Below are positions 46,685-55,365 of a stretch of DNA of 64,000 nucleotides, piece by piece. The notes beneath the pieces were generated by a model that saw nothing but the letters and a program-made list of their open reading frames with translations, was not told the origin of the DNA and ran no database searches. Both the position numbers and the translations under genes were made by a program. Position 1 is the stretch's first letter. Every line of letters starts with the position of its first letter. Origin of the DNA: Crocinitomicaceae bacterium (lineage in GTDB: Bacteria > Bacteroidota > Bacteroidia > Flavobacteriales_D > Crocinitomicaceae); the NCBI GenBank assembly GCA_020436025.1, contig JAGQYP010000007.1:31275-95274 (forward strand), written 5' to 3'.

Positions 46685-47527
46685 ATGAAGGCACTTCCAT
46701 TTAAAATACCAAAGCCGCAAAACACTGCCCTTGTTTATCAAATAGATGAGGGAAAATCTTTCTACAATCAATTGCATCAGCATGAGGAAATTCAAATCTC
46801 TTATATTGAATCTGGTGAAGGAAAACTGATTGTGGGAGACACAATTGGTCAGTTCAAAGCTAGTGATTTATTGGTTATTGGGTCCAATTTACCTCATCTT
46901 TTTCAGGCGGACGACAAAGAACAGAATTGCAAGATGTTTACTCTTTTCTTCTCTAAAACTTCATTTGGAAATTTGTTTGAATTGGAAGAAACAAGATCTG
47001 TGAGTGCTTTCTTTAGAAAAAGTATGAAAGGTATTCGACTCATCCATCCAAACAAAGAAATTATAGGGCTTTTAAAGGAAGCTGAAAAAACAGATGCCTT
47101 TGAAAAAATGATTGCCCTCTTTCGAATTATACTGCTTATCGAGAAAAATGAGAGTGAACCTTTGTCAACGTATATCTACGACAAACATTACACAGAAGAT
47201 GAGGGAAATAGAATGAATCAAGTCATGAATTTCACCATGGAAAATTTTGGAAGAGAAATCTCTTTGGATGAAATAGCCGAGATCGCGCACATGACTCCCA
47301 ATGCATTTTGCAGATATTTCAAGAAAAGAACCAATAAAACCTACTTTCAATTTTTGATAGAAGTGCGCTTGGAAAATGCTTGTAAATTGCTCCAACAACA
47401 GAAAGATTTATCTGTAGCAGAAATATCAGACCAATCAGGATTCCGAAATATTGCTTTCTTTAATAGAAAGTTTAAATCTTACAAATGCACTACACCCACA
47501 AAGTTTCGAGAAGTAGTAAAATTATGA
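46685..47527 (+). CDS. AraC-family transcriptional regulator
   Basis: The 280-residue protein has a cupin-like ligand domain (about 15-110, with HQHEEIQISYIESGEGKLIV and GSNLPHLF) and a C-terminal double helix-turn-helix: EISLDEIAEIAHMTPNAFCR and SVAEISDQSGFRNIAFFNRK with the family block TPTKFREV. It is divergent from the ketoglutarate-semialdehyde dehydrogenase gene and is its probable regulator. The inducer is probably a sugar acid or amino-acid derivative (inference). Confidence 0.92.
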   Translation: MKALPFKIPKPQNTALVYQIDEGKSFYNQLHQHEEIQISYIESGEGKLIVGDTIGQFKASDLLVIGSNLPHLFQADDKEQNCKMFTLFFSKTSFGNLFELEETRSVSAFFRKSMKGIRLIHPNKEIIGLLKEAEKTDAFEKMIALFRIILLIEKNESEPLSTYIYDKHYTEDEGNRMNQVMNFTMENFGREISLDEIAEIAHMTPNAFCRYFKKRTNKTYFQFLIEVRLENACKLLQQQKDLSVAEISDQSGFRNIAFFNRKFKSYKCTTPTKFREVVKL

Positions 47528-47590
47528 AACGCATAGTTTTTACAAGTTAAGAATCCAATAACTATCTCAATTTTAAATGGCTATTTTGCT

Positions 47591-47619
47591 TTGAAAAAAA
47601 TTCGATTGCTCTAACTTTG
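47591..47619 (+). promoter_or_regulatory. Bacteroidota-type promoter of a short transcription unit
   Basis: TTG (47591-47593) and TAACTTTG (47612-47619) are separated by 18 bases, a good match to the TTTG/TAnnTTTG promoter. Transcription would start near 47626. No ORF of note follows before the terminator at 47666-47689. Confidence 0.6.
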
Positions 47620-47625
47620 TAGCTC

Positions 47626-47695
47626 TTCTCGAGAGAGTAGAAAGTAGATGATTGATTCGATGTTTAAAAGGAGCCGCCGGGCTCCTTTTGCTTTT
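47626..47695 (+). ncRNA. Candidate short RNA (about 65-70 nt) or transcription attenuator
   Basis: From the predicted start near 47626 the transcript runs through TCTCGAGAGAG (a small palindrome TCTCGAGA) and about 30 unstructured bases to a strong intrinsic terminator. There is no coding frame of note. The unit lies between araC and the membrane gene at 47734, so it could be an independent small RNA or a leader that limits readthrough into that gene. This rests only on promoter plus terminator. Confidence 0.4.
47666..47689 (+). terminator. Strong intrinsic terminator
   Basis: A perfect 10-bp stem, AAAAGGAGCC (47666-47675) with GGCTCCTTTT (47680-47689), has a GCCG loop and is followed by GCTTTTTATT. 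It closes the short unit that starts near 47626 and may also end araC readthrough. Confidence 0.88.
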
Positions 47696-47721
47696 TATTG
47701 AATTTCTAATTTCAAATCAAT

Positions 47722-47729
47722 TATCTTTG
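47722..47729 (+). promoter_or_regulatory. -7 box directly before the 47734 gene
   Basis: TATCTTTG matches TAnnTTTG, with a TTG at 47698-47700 about 21 bases upstream. Its G lies only four bases before the GTG start at 47734, which would make the transcript leaderless or nearly so, unless the true start is further in. Confidence 0.4.
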
Positions 47730-47733
47730 ATCT

Positions 47734-48864
47734 GTGACTAAAAAATCCATTTTCGCCGCACTTTTGCTAACTGTTCTTCTGTATTTTATGCAGGGAATCG
47801 TTCGTCCCAATCCAGATTATAACTGGGATGCGATTTCATATATGAATCTCGTTTTGAAGTACGATGGAATGGAAAATGATTCTGTAAGACATGCTGAAAC
47901 TTACCGATTATTGAAAGAACAAGTGCCTCAAGAACACTGGAAAAAACTAGCGGAAACGGATCATTGGTATCGCTTACAAAACTATCAATCTTCAAAAGTA
48001 GGGACAGAGACGCTCCCGTTTTACAGCATCAAACCCTTGTATATTCTGAACTGTTGGGTTTTTTATAAACTTGGATTTAATTTGTTTGATTCCACTTGGA
48101 TCCCGAATTTCTTTGCTTACTTTTTCATAGCATTAGCTTTCTTCGTTTATATCGATTCGAAAAAGAATTACCTCATTGCTTTCTTTGCGACTCTTTTCAT
48201 CATGCTTACCCCCTTTTTTCTTGAATTGTCCATTTTGAGTACTCCAGATGCCTTAGGAACCCTCATTTTTATGGTCATCACCATCCTCTATCTTGAAAAA
48301 AGATCAATTTGGTTAATTCTTGCTGCAAGTGTGGCCGCCATCCTCATTCGTCCAGATCATTTGGTAATATGTGGACTCATTTTCCTAGTAAAAGCTTTGG
48401 AAGAAGAAGAGGTGAAAGCCAAACTAAAAACCTTGTTGATTCCTTCGGTTGCCTTGTTGTTGGTTCATTTTCTAAACTATAAACTCAATGGAAATCCTGG
48501 TTGGAAAGTTTTGTTCATGCACTCTTTCCAAGGAAACATCCACTATCCGATAAGCGGGATAGAAAACCGCGTTTGGGAATGGTCGGAATATTGGAAAACG
48601 ATGAAAAGTCATATCCACTCCATTTCCTTTTTAATGTGGATTTTATTGATTCCTACATTACTTTTACTACCGAAAAAAATTAGACTAAAAGACTTATTTC
48701 AAAGAAGAGATTTCTTGCTTTTGCTTGCCATTGTGGTAGCCACTTTGATCAAGTTTGTCTTATTTCCTTATACTATTGATCGCTATTTTGCCCCATTCTA
48801 CGCCGGAGCAATTTTGATGTTGATTTATGGGGTGGCGGAGAAACAGAAACAAAACTCCAACTAA
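47734..48864 (+). CDS. Polytopic membrane protein, GT-C-like glycosyltransferase candidate
   Basis: The 376-residue protein starts at GTG 47734 and has about eight membrane helices. The first periplasmic loop begins with NPDYNWDAISYMN, where the Asp after the first helix is in the place where GT-C transferases keep an essential acidic residue, and SILSTPDALGTLIF and ILIRPDHLVI are further loops with acidic residues. The overall layout resembles undecaprenyl/dolichyl-phosphate sugar-dependent GT-C enzymes of Bacteroidota. There is no close family match and the reaction is inferred. Confidence 0.6.
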   Translation: MTKKSIFAALLLTVLLYFMQGIVRPNPDYNWDAISYMNLVLKYDGMENDSVRHAETYRLLKEQVPQEHWKKLAETDHWYRLQNYQSSKVGTETLPFYSIKPLYILNCWVFYKLGFNLFDSTWIPNFFAYFFIALAFFVYIDSKKNYLIAFFATLFIMLTPFFLELSILSTPDALGTLIFMVITILYLEKRSIWLILAASVAAILIRPDHLVICGLIFLVKALEEEEVKAKLKTLLIPSVALLLVHFLNYKLNGNPGWKVLFMHSFQGNIHYPISGIENRVWEWSEYWKTMKSHIHSISFLMWILLIPTLLLLPKKIRLKDLFQRRDFLLLLAIVVATLIKFVLFPYTIDRYFAPFYAGAILMLIYGVAEKQKQNSN

Positions 48865-48936
48865 TCCATATTTATCTGATTTATTTTTATTCAGCTGATA
48901 GTGTTATATTTAGCATAGATCAAATTCAATTTACAC

Positions 48937-50634
48937 ATGCATAAAATCATCAAAATTGTTGTTTCCATTTCCTTATTTGTTTGGCATTCCTCTAATGTAA
49001 ATGCAACAACCTACTACGTTTCCAATTCCGGAAATGATGCCAATACCGGAACCGCTACCAATCAATCTTGGAGCTCATTAGGACAGGTAAATGGATTTGC
49101 CTTTCAACCAGGAGATTCCATTCTTTTTAACCGAGGTGATGAGTGGAATGGACAACTTTTACCTAAGAGTGGCAATTCCACTTCTCGAATTTATTACGGG
49201 GCCTATGGTGCTGGAACCCTTCCTGCCATAATGGGATCCGTGCAAAGAAATAACGCTGCCAATTGGATTGATCAAGGAGGAAATGTATGGCTTTGCGATA
49301 CGAATTTCTCTACCGACATTGGGAATATTATTTTAGATGATGGAGTAGCTGTAGGATTGAAAAAGTGGGGACTTGCAGATCTAAACGCACAGAACGATTT
49401 CTGGTATAATATCAATACGGGAAGTTTGTTTATTTACAGTGTCGGAAACCCAGCAACCATTTATTCTGCAATTGATTTAGCGGTTCGACAACATGTGGTG
49501 GATTTCTCTGCAACCCAATACGTAACTTTTGAAAATTTGGCCATCAAATACGGCGCAGCACATGGTTTTGGAGGATCACCTACTTCCAACCTCATCATTC
49601 GTTCATGTGAAATTTCTTATATCGGTGGTGGAGACTTGAATATGGATGCCACTGTCCGTTTTGGAAATGCAGTTGAATTCTGGGGAAATGCTACTGACAA
49701 TTTAGTTGAAAAATGTCTGATTTGGGAGATTTATGATACGGGACTCACCAATCAAAACCATACACAAACAGTCACTCAATCCAACATTTCCTATCGCAAC
49801 AACATCATTTGGAATTGCGGTTTGGCTTCTTTTGAATTTTGGGTGAAACCTGCTAGTTCGACCGTTTCCAACATTCGCTTTGAAAACAATACTTGCTACA
49901 ATGCCGGTGGAGGATGGGGAGTACAAAGACCTGACATTTCTGGATTGCACGTGGTGGTGAGTGATAATCTAGCTCAAACAGACACTGTTTTCATTCAAAA
50001 CAATATTTTTCATACTGCGCAAAGATCAATCTACGTTGAAGTAGATGTGGCGACGGGTCAATACGTGTATAACCACAATGTAGTTTTCCAACCCAATGCC
50101 GGGGATACCCTATTTGCCTATTATCCTTCTTTGAATGTTTTCCATTTTTCAGAGTTCAATAATTATGTTTCTACCACAGGATACGGTCAAAATTCGATTG
50201 CTGCTGATCCTAATTTGGTCGACATTGCCAATCAAAACTTCATGTTAGCCTGGAATTCACCTGCCATTGATGCAGGAGCCAACTTGAATATAACCGAGGA
50301 TTTTGCTGGAAACAATCGACCACAAAATGCAGGAATTGACATTGGAGCCTATGAATATTTGGGCGGTTTGAATGTATTGGAAAATCAAATGGATCAAAAA
50401 TTACTCCTCTTTCCAAACCCTTGTCGCGATCATTTTTACATTGAAATGGCAAATGAGAAATTGGATAAAATGGATGTGCTTATTCTAAATCAAATGGGGC
50501 AAGTTGTGATGAGAAAGCATGATTTTGATTTGAATAATCCTGTGAATATTTCAGAATTGAAACCTGGGGTTTATTGGGTGAACATTTCGAACCAAAAGTC
50601 ATACAGCCTTGTTAAAAAGCTTGTTGTACAATAA
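48937..50634 (+). CDS. Secreted right-handed beta-helix protein with T9SS sorting domain
   Basis: The 565-residue protein has a signal peptide (about 1-23, ending VNA). Its N-terminal TTYYVSNSGNDANTGTA and GDSILFNRGDEWNG motifs are typical of DUF1565/pectate-lyase-like beta-helix proteins; beta-helix rungs follow (about 150-450, for example NNIIWNCGLASFEFW, RFENNTCYNAGGGWG). The choice-of-anchor ending IDIGAYEYLGG and a T9SS type A domain (LLFPNPCRDHFYIEM onward) close the protein. It may bind or cleave polysaccharide outside the cell; catalytic residues cannot be assigned. The VOC gene starts at its stop (TAATG). Confidence 0.88.
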   Translation: MHKIIKIVVSISLFVWHSSNVNATTYYVSNSGNDANTGTATNQSWSSLGQVNGFAFQPGDSILFNRGDEWNGQLLPKSGNSTSRIYYGAYGAGTLPAIMGSVQRNNAANWIDQGGNVWLCDTNFSTDIGNIILDDGVAVGLKKWGLADLNAQNDFWYNINTGSLFIYSVGNPATIYSAIDLAVRQHVVDFSATQYVTFENLAIKYGAAHGFGGSPTSNLIIRSCEISYIGGGDLNMDATVRFGNAVEFWGNATDNLVEKCLIWEIYDTGLTNQNHTQTVTQSNISYRNNIIWNCGLASFEFWVKPASSTVSNIRFENNTCYNAGGGWGVQRPDISGLHVVVSDNLAQTDTVFIQNNIFHTAQRSIYVEVDVATGQYVYNHNVVFQPNAGDTLFAYYPSLNVFHFSEFNNYVSTTGYGQNSIAADPNLVDIANQNFMLAWNSPAIDAGANLNITEDFAGNNRPQNAGIDIGAYEYLGGLNVLENQMDQKLLLFPNPCRDHFYIEMANEKLDKMDVLILNQMGQVVMRKHDFDLNNPVNISELKPGVYWVNISNQKSYSLVKKLVVQ

Positions 50635-51005
50635 TGAAACTTCGATATGCTAGACATACCAACAACCTTGTAAGTCTGGTTCAATTTTACACGAAAATAA
50701 TTGGCCTTGAAGTAATAGGAGAATTTAAAGATCACGATGGATATGATGGCGTGTTTTTAGGGATTATTGGTAAAGACTGGCATTTGGAATTTACTTCTTC
50801 AAACGAAAAAGTGCTACACCAATCTGATCCTGATGATTTAATTGTATTCTACTTAAAAAATGAAGAGGAATTAAAAGAAAAGAAAGAAAAAGCAATAGAA
50901 AATGGACTTCTACCTCAACATTCTAAAAATCCCTATTGGAATAAACGAGGAGTTGAATTAAAAGATCCAGATGGATTTGGCGTGATATTGACTTTAAGCA
51001 ATTGA
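50634..51005 (+). CDS. VOC (glyoxalase/bleomycin-resistance) family protein
   Basis: The 123-residue protein has the beta-alpha-beta-beta-beta arrangement of one VOC module pair: KLRYARHTNNLVSLVQFYTK, IIGLEVIGEFKDHDGYDGVF, and a last strand GVELKDPDGFGVILTL with the usual DPDGF motif. Metal ligands are His8 and the C-terminal Asp/Glu region, so catalytic activity is possible but not specified. It is translationally coupled to the beta-helix gene by TAATG, which looks like chance operon membership rather than a functional link. Confidence 0.85.
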   Translation: MKLRYARHTNNLVSLVQFYTKIIGLEVIGEFKDHDGYDGVFLGIIGKDWHLEFTSSNEKVLHQSDPDDLIVFYLKNEEELKEKKEKAIENGLLPQHSKNPYWNKRGVELKDPDGFGVILTLSN

Positions 51006-51018
51006 TCTCAAAAGGACT

Positions 51019-52173
51019 TTATTTTCTCAATGCAAACTCTATGCATATTTTTAGGCCATTCTCCTGCTCGATTTTCAACTTTCCGTCGATCTGATGCACT
51101 AAACTCGTCACAATATTCATCCCGAGAGATTTTGAGTTTTCTAGAGAGAAGTCGCTGGGCAATCCATCTCCATTATCAGCAACCTCGAAAGTGACATTTT
51201 TCCCTTTTTTCTTCATTGAAACTCTGACCCAACAGTCATTTTTCTCTGAACTATTTTCACCAGTACAAGCATATTTCAAGGAGTTCGTAATCAATTCTGA
51301 AGCGATCATCCCACAACTCGTAGCGATGTCTATAGGAAGAATTGTTTTGTCGCATTCATTTATGAATTGGGTTCTTCCCTCTCCGTAGATGACCATTAAA
51401 TGCTTAATTAGTGAATCGATATAGGCTTTGAATGGCACCTTGCTAAAATCACTGGTTTTGTAAAGCGTTTCATGAATTAATGCCATAGAATAAATCCGAT
51501 CAGATGTTTCGCTGCATACCGCTTTTGCCTCTGGACTTATTACACCTTCCTTTTTTATTCTTAAAATGCTGGAAACCACTTGCAAATTATTTTTAACTCG
51601 ATGTGTGATTTCATTTAGTAGCAATTGCTTTATTTCCAGGGATTCTTGTAGTTGTTTTTCAATGATCTCTCTTCTTTCAATTTCTGCATTCAGCTCATTA
51701 ATGGTTTTGTCTAGTTTTGCGGTTCGATCCTCCACCTCGTGTTCCAAAACTTTATTTAAATTTTTTAATTTTTCCTCCCATTTCACCTTATCAGTAATCT
51801 CACGCATCATGCCTAAAACGTGAAGTTCTCCATCAACAATGAGATTATCTCCTAAGATTTCAACAAAATACTTACTCCCATTTTTATGATTTAAGGATAC
51901 TTTAATTGGTGTTCCAAAATACTTCTCCCTTTCAATAAAAAACCCATGCTGGTCCTCATCCATTAATTCGAAAACATGTAATTGAAGTAATTCCTCTTCT
52001 GTATATCCAGACATTTGGCAAAAAGCTTTATTCACAAAAAGAAATTTGCCCCTCATGTTGGCTACAATCAATCCTTCAGTGGTTTGCTTGGCAATCGCAT
52101 TGAATACAGCTTCATTTTCCTTGAATTTGGGATTGGTTTCAGTTGCCAATTTTTCAGAACTAGGCTTTTTCAT
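51019..52173 (-). CDS. Cytoplasmic PAS-domain sensor histidine kinase (HisKA_2 type)
   Basis: From the ATG at 52173 the product is about 384 residues; the upstream TTG is less likely. It has a PAS domain (about 20-135, IAKQTTEGLIVANMRGKF and FCQMSGYTEEELLQLHVFEL), a coiled coil, and the HisKA_2 block LLNEITHRVKNNLQVVSSIL with the phospho-acceptor His. The ATPase boxes are IASELITNSLKYACTGENSS, DNGDGLPS and SLGMNIV. There is no membrane helix or signal peptide. No response regulator gene is adjacent, so it is an orphan kinase. Confidence 0.9.
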   Translation of the reverse strand: MKKPSSEKLATETNPKFKENEAVFNAIAKQTTEGLIVANMRGKFLFVNKAFCQMSGYTEEELLQLHVFELMDEDQHGFFIEREKYFGTPIKVSLNHKNGSKYFVEILGDNLIVDGELHVLGMMREITDKVKWEEKLKNLNKVLEHEVEDRTAKLDKTINELNAEIERREIIEKQLQESLEIKQLLLNEITHRVKNNLQVVSSILRIKKEGVISPEAKAVCSETSDRIYSMALIHETLYKTSDFSKVPFKAYIDSLIKHLMVIYGEGRTQFINECDKTILPIDIATSCGMIASELITNSLKYACTGENSSEKNDCWVRVSMKKKGKNVTFEVADNGDGLPSDFSLENSKSLGMNIVTSLVHQIDGKLKIEQENGLKICIEFALRK

Positions 52174-52360
52174 TTTCAAAGGATTAACAAATTTGAATTG
52201 ATTCAACAATTTAATCTTTTTTTTTAATATGCCCTAAACCAACAACTTAACTCTAATTGAAATGCCATAAACAATACTGAATTAGTCAAATTTTTCGTTG
52301 AAATACTTCGAATTGGACTGAACAATTTCATGACTTCTCGGAACTTTCCTTCCAAACCTT

Positions 52361-52368
52361 TATCTTTG
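52361..52368 (+). promoter_or_regulatory. -7 box of lysS
   Basis: TATCTTTG matches TAnnTTTG and lies 29 bases upstream of the lysS ATG. No -33 element is clear. Confidence 0.5.
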
Positions 52369-52397
52369 CGCATTCTTTAAAATTTAAGCGCAGAAAA

Positions 52398-54110
52398 ATG
52401 AGCACTAGAGAACTTTCCGAACAGGAGATTCAGAGACGTGAATCCCTTCAAAAACTGAGAGATTTGGGTATTGATCCTTATCCGGCAGCCTTGTATCCGG
52501 TAGATCATTTGTCTAAGGATGTCAAGGAGAAATTTGAAGAAGGGAAAAAAGTGACTATCGCTGGTCGGTTAATGTCGAGAAGAATCCAGGGAAAAGCTTC
52601 ATTTGCTGAATTGCAAGATTCGGAAGGGCGCATTCAAGTGTATTTCAACCGAGATGAAATGTGTCCGGGTGAAGACAAAACACTTTACAATGAAGTGTAT
52701 AAAAAACTACTTCATATTGGGGATTTCATTGGAATTGAAGGAGAACTTTTTCTGACTCAAGTAGGGGAAAAAACAGTAATGGTGAAAAATGTTACTGTAC
52801 TTTCGAAATCCTTGAAACCGCTTCCATTACCAAAAACGGATGCCGATGGAAATGTGCACGATGCTTTTACAGATCCTGAGCAAAGATACCGTCAGCGTTA
52901 TGCGGATTTGGTAGTAAACCCGCAGGTAAAAGATGTTTTTGTAAAGAGAACAAAATTGTTCAATGCCATGCGTCAGTATTTCAACGATGCAGGTTATTTT
53001 GAAGTAGAAACTCCAATTTTACAACCAATTCCAGGTGGCGCAGCGGCCAGACCATTTATTACTCATCATAATGCTTTGGATATTCCATTGTATATGAGAA
53101 TTGCAAATGAGTTGTATTTGAAAAGATTGATTGTTGGAGGATTTGATGGTGTTTACGAATTCTCTAAAAATTTTCGAAACGAAGGGATGGATAGAACCCA
53201 CAACCCAGAGTTTACAGCCATGGAAATTTATGTTTCCTACAAAGATTATAACTGGATGATGGATTTTACCGAAAAGCTCCTCGAGCATTGTGCGTTGGCT
53301 GTTAACGGAACCACAAAAGCCACTTTCCAAGGACAGGAAGTTGATTTCAAAGCCCCATACAAGAGAATTTCCATGAGAGATTCGATCCTTGAATTTACAG
53401 GATTTGATATCTATGGAAAATCAGAAAAAGAACTTTACGATGCCGCTAAAGGTATGGGTATCGAAGTAGACGACACCATGGGTAAAGGAAAGCTGATTGA
53501 TGAAATTTTTGGTGAGAAATGTGAAGGAAATTACGTTCAGCCAACTTTCATCACGGATTACCCTATCGAAATGTCTCCTCTTTGCAAAAAACATAGAGAA
53601 AATCCAGAATTAACAGAAAGATTTGAGCTGATGGTCTGCGGAAAAGAAATCGCAAACGCCTATTCTGAGCTGAACGATCCAATCGATCAAAGAGAAAGAT
53701 TCGAAGCTCAAATAGCACTTGCAGATAGAGGAGATGACGAAGCCATGTATATCGATCAAGATTTCCTAAGAGCTTTGGAATACGGAATGCCGCCTACATC
53801 AGGGCTAGGAATCGGAATTGATAGATTAATTATGTTCTTAACTGATAACCCATCCATACAAGAAGTTTTGTTCTTCCCGCAAATGAAACCAGAGAAGTGG
53901 GATGCACCGAAAGGACCTGAATTAAATGACAATGAAAAGTTGGTTTTCAATGCTTTAGAGCAGAATAATCCTGTTGAACTAAATTCCTTGAAAGAGGCTT
54001 CAGGCTTATCTAACAAGCAATGGGACAAGACAGTTAAATCATTAAGAGACAAGGCATTAATTAATGTGGAAAAAAACGATAAAGGGCTTTTTGTTAGTAT
54101 TTTAAGTTGA
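52398..54110 (+). CDS. lysS: Lysyl-tRNA synthetase, class II, with C-terminal extension
   Basis: The 570-residue protein has an N-terminal OB anticodon-binding domain (KKVTIAGRLMSRRIQGKASF), motif 2 (FRNEGMDRTHNPEFTAMEIY) and motif 3 (GLGIGIDRLIMFLTDNPSI). It charges tRNA-Lys. Typical bacterial LysRS is about 500 residues and ends soon after motif 3. Here about 65 more residues from GPELNDNEKLVF look like a winged-helix or wHTH fold (LNSLKEASGLSNKQWDKTVK), known from some Bacteroidota LysRS. The gene has its own promoter. Confidence 0.95.
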   Translation: MSTRELSEQEIQRRESLQKLRDLGIDPYPAALYPVDHLSKDVKEKFEEGKKVTIAGRLMSRRIQGKASFAELQDSEGRIQVYFNRDEMCPGEDKTLYNEVYKKLLHIGDFIGIEGELFLTQVGEKTVMVKNVTVLSKSLKPLPLPKTDADGNVHDAFTDPEQRYRQRYADLVVNPQVKDVFVKRTKLFNAMRQYFNDAGYFEVETPILQPIPGGAAARPFITHHNALDIPLYMRIANELYLKRLIVGGFDGVYEFSKNFRNEGMDRTHNPEFTAMEIYVSYKDYNWMMDFTEKLLEHCALAVNGTTKATFQGQEVDFKAPYKRISMRDSILEFTGFDIYGKSEKELYDAAKGMGIEVDDTMGKGKLIDEIFGEKCEGNYVQPTFITDYPIEMSPLCKKHRENPELTERFELMVCGKEIANAYSELNDPIDQRERFEAQIALADRGDDEAMYIDQDFLRALEYGMPPTSGLGIGIDRLIMFLTDNPSIQEVLFFPQMKPEKWDAPKGPELNDNEKLVFNALEQNNPVELNSLKEASGLSNKQWDKTVKSLRDKALINVEKNDKGLFVSILS

Positions 54111-54193
54111 TAAATTTGTACTTTTCAATCACAAACCCCTATTTGTTTTAATACCAATAAGTTGTGGGAAATATTTTGACTTTACAGATTGAT

Positions 54194-54448
54194 TTAGGAA
54201 AAATTAATATTCCATGATTTTACTTTAAACATAATATTTTGGAAACTACAATCAACTTCAACATAAATCTTGAATGTTTTATTCAAAGAATTAACTTCGA
54301 ATACTAATAACTTTTCAAAGTCAATAGTTGTAATATCCCATCTTTTTGGATCACCAGCTTTACTATTTTTGAAACATTTGTTTTCAAGTTGTGAAATCAC
54401 ATAAATTTTATTCCATGTACCTTCAAATTCAAGATAAGATTGAAATTA
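54194..54448 (-). pseudogene. Orphan C-terminal coding fragment
   Basis: A frame open from about 54448 to the stop at 54194 encodes FQSYLEFEGTWNKIYVISQ..., with an in-frame GTG at 54400 but no ATG. The sequence looks protein-like (KRWDITTIDFEKLLVFEVNS, KTFKIYVEVDCSF) and lies between the operon terminator at 54473-54509 and lysS. It is either a GTG-started protein of 68 residues or a remnant. Function unknown. Confidence 0.35.
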
Positions 54449-54472
54449 TTTTCAAATTCGATCTATAAAAAA

Positions 54473-54509
54473 GAAAGCCACAGATTCCGGGGAGGAACCC
54501 ATGACTTTC
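54473..54509 (-). terminator. Terminator of the glutamate dehydrogenase operon
   Basis: On the minus transcript, GAAAGTCATGGGTTCC and GGAATCTGTGGCTTTC form a 16-bp stem with several G-U pairs around a TCCCC loop, followed by TTTTTT. On the plus strand the pairing is poorer, so it serves the minus operon that ends with the Gre-like gene at 54547. Confidence 0.8.
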
Positions 54510-54546
54510 ACTCTTTCTTGTTGCTTAGAAGAGTATTTCAATCCTC

Positions 54547-54963
54547 TCAAGGATTTGAAAATTTCAATTTATCTTCAATATCCTTGGTTTTAGAGACATA
54601 AATAATTTCAACAAATTCTAGAATATCACCGTTTTTCATTTTAATTACTTCACCTTCTTTACGCCCGTATAATTGACTACCTAAACTCGACAAAACAGAA
54701 AGTCGATTGAACTCCATATTTGCATTTTCAGGTTCAACTAGTCGAATACCACTTTTTATACCAAATGATGTTTTAATCGAAAAGATTCGTCCCATATATA
54801 TTCGATCAAATTGTTCATAATTATCATCGCATGCATCACCAACTTCTATTCGCTCTCTCAAATTACGACATAACTCATCAAGTTCTCCTGTATAAAGCAT
54901 CGTCCTATTAAGAATATCCAACAAATATTTTTTCTCTTCTTTATATATTTTCATAAACAACAT
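54547..54963 (-). CDS. Gre/Rnk-like elongation-factor-fold protein
   Basis: The 138-residue product has an N-terminal helical hairpin that is shorter than the GreA coiled coil, and a C-terminal FKBP-like domain with the sequence NRLSVLSSLGSQLYGRKEGE, matching the Gre C-terminal signature (IS-LSPLGSALLGKKVGD). The protein therefore resembles Rnk-type nucleoside-diphosphate-kinase regulators or a Gre paralogue that binds RNA polymerase. The ATG at 54963 overlaps the stop of the preceding reading frame (TAATG). It closes the operon with gdhA. Confidence 0.75.
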   Translation of the reverse strand: MLFMKIYKEEKKYLLDILNRTMLYTGELDELCRNLRERIEVGDACDDNYEQFDRIYMGRIFSIKTSFGIKSGIRLVEPENANMEFNRLSVLSSLGSQLYGRKEGEVIKMKNGDILEFVEIIYVSKTKDIEDKLKFSNP

Positions 54964-55359
54964 TAGTTTTTTCCTATCTGCCTATTTAATTTCTCTATTC
55001 GATCTACATAGTTCATTTTATAAATTTTGAACTTACTATTTGCGTTTAAGGGTAAAATTTGAATAATCTGATCATATTTTGAATTATTACTAAAAATCTC
55101 AATCTTAGAATCTTTATCATCCGAAATCTCTGGCAAATGAGTTTCTTCCCTTGTATCCGATTTTTCTAACGATAGCTTAATTTATAAGCTTTTCGTGATC
55201 AGAGAATACTTTCAAAATGAAATAAAAACTAACAATAAAAATGAATATTACATTAACTCTAAACTGGTTTCTTTGATCCTTCTTGTTCAAGGAACACCCC
55301 AAATAAAAAAAGCCAAAAGCAATCAGTATGGTTAAAAATATTTCGATAGCAAATTCCAT
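54963..55359 (-). pseudogene. Two-helix membrane protein with charged tail, apparent one-base frameshift
   Basis: From the ATG at 55359, a 60-residue frame has two membrane helices (IEIFLTILIAFGFFYLGCSL and VIFIFIVSFYFILKVF) and stops at 55177. The +1 frame directly after it is open for about 70 residues (KLSLEKSDTREETHLPEIS through YKMNYVDRIEKLNRQIGKN) and ends at 54963, where its stop overlaps the ATG of the Gre-like gene, but it has no proper start codon. Removing one A of the AAA at 55181-55183 joins them into one 131-residue protein (397 bp now). The alternative is two small genes, the second with a non-ATG start. The charged tail may face the cytoplasm. Weak resemblance to a PntA C-terminal membrane segment only. 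Confidence 0.55.
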
Positions 55360-55365
55360 TATTTT

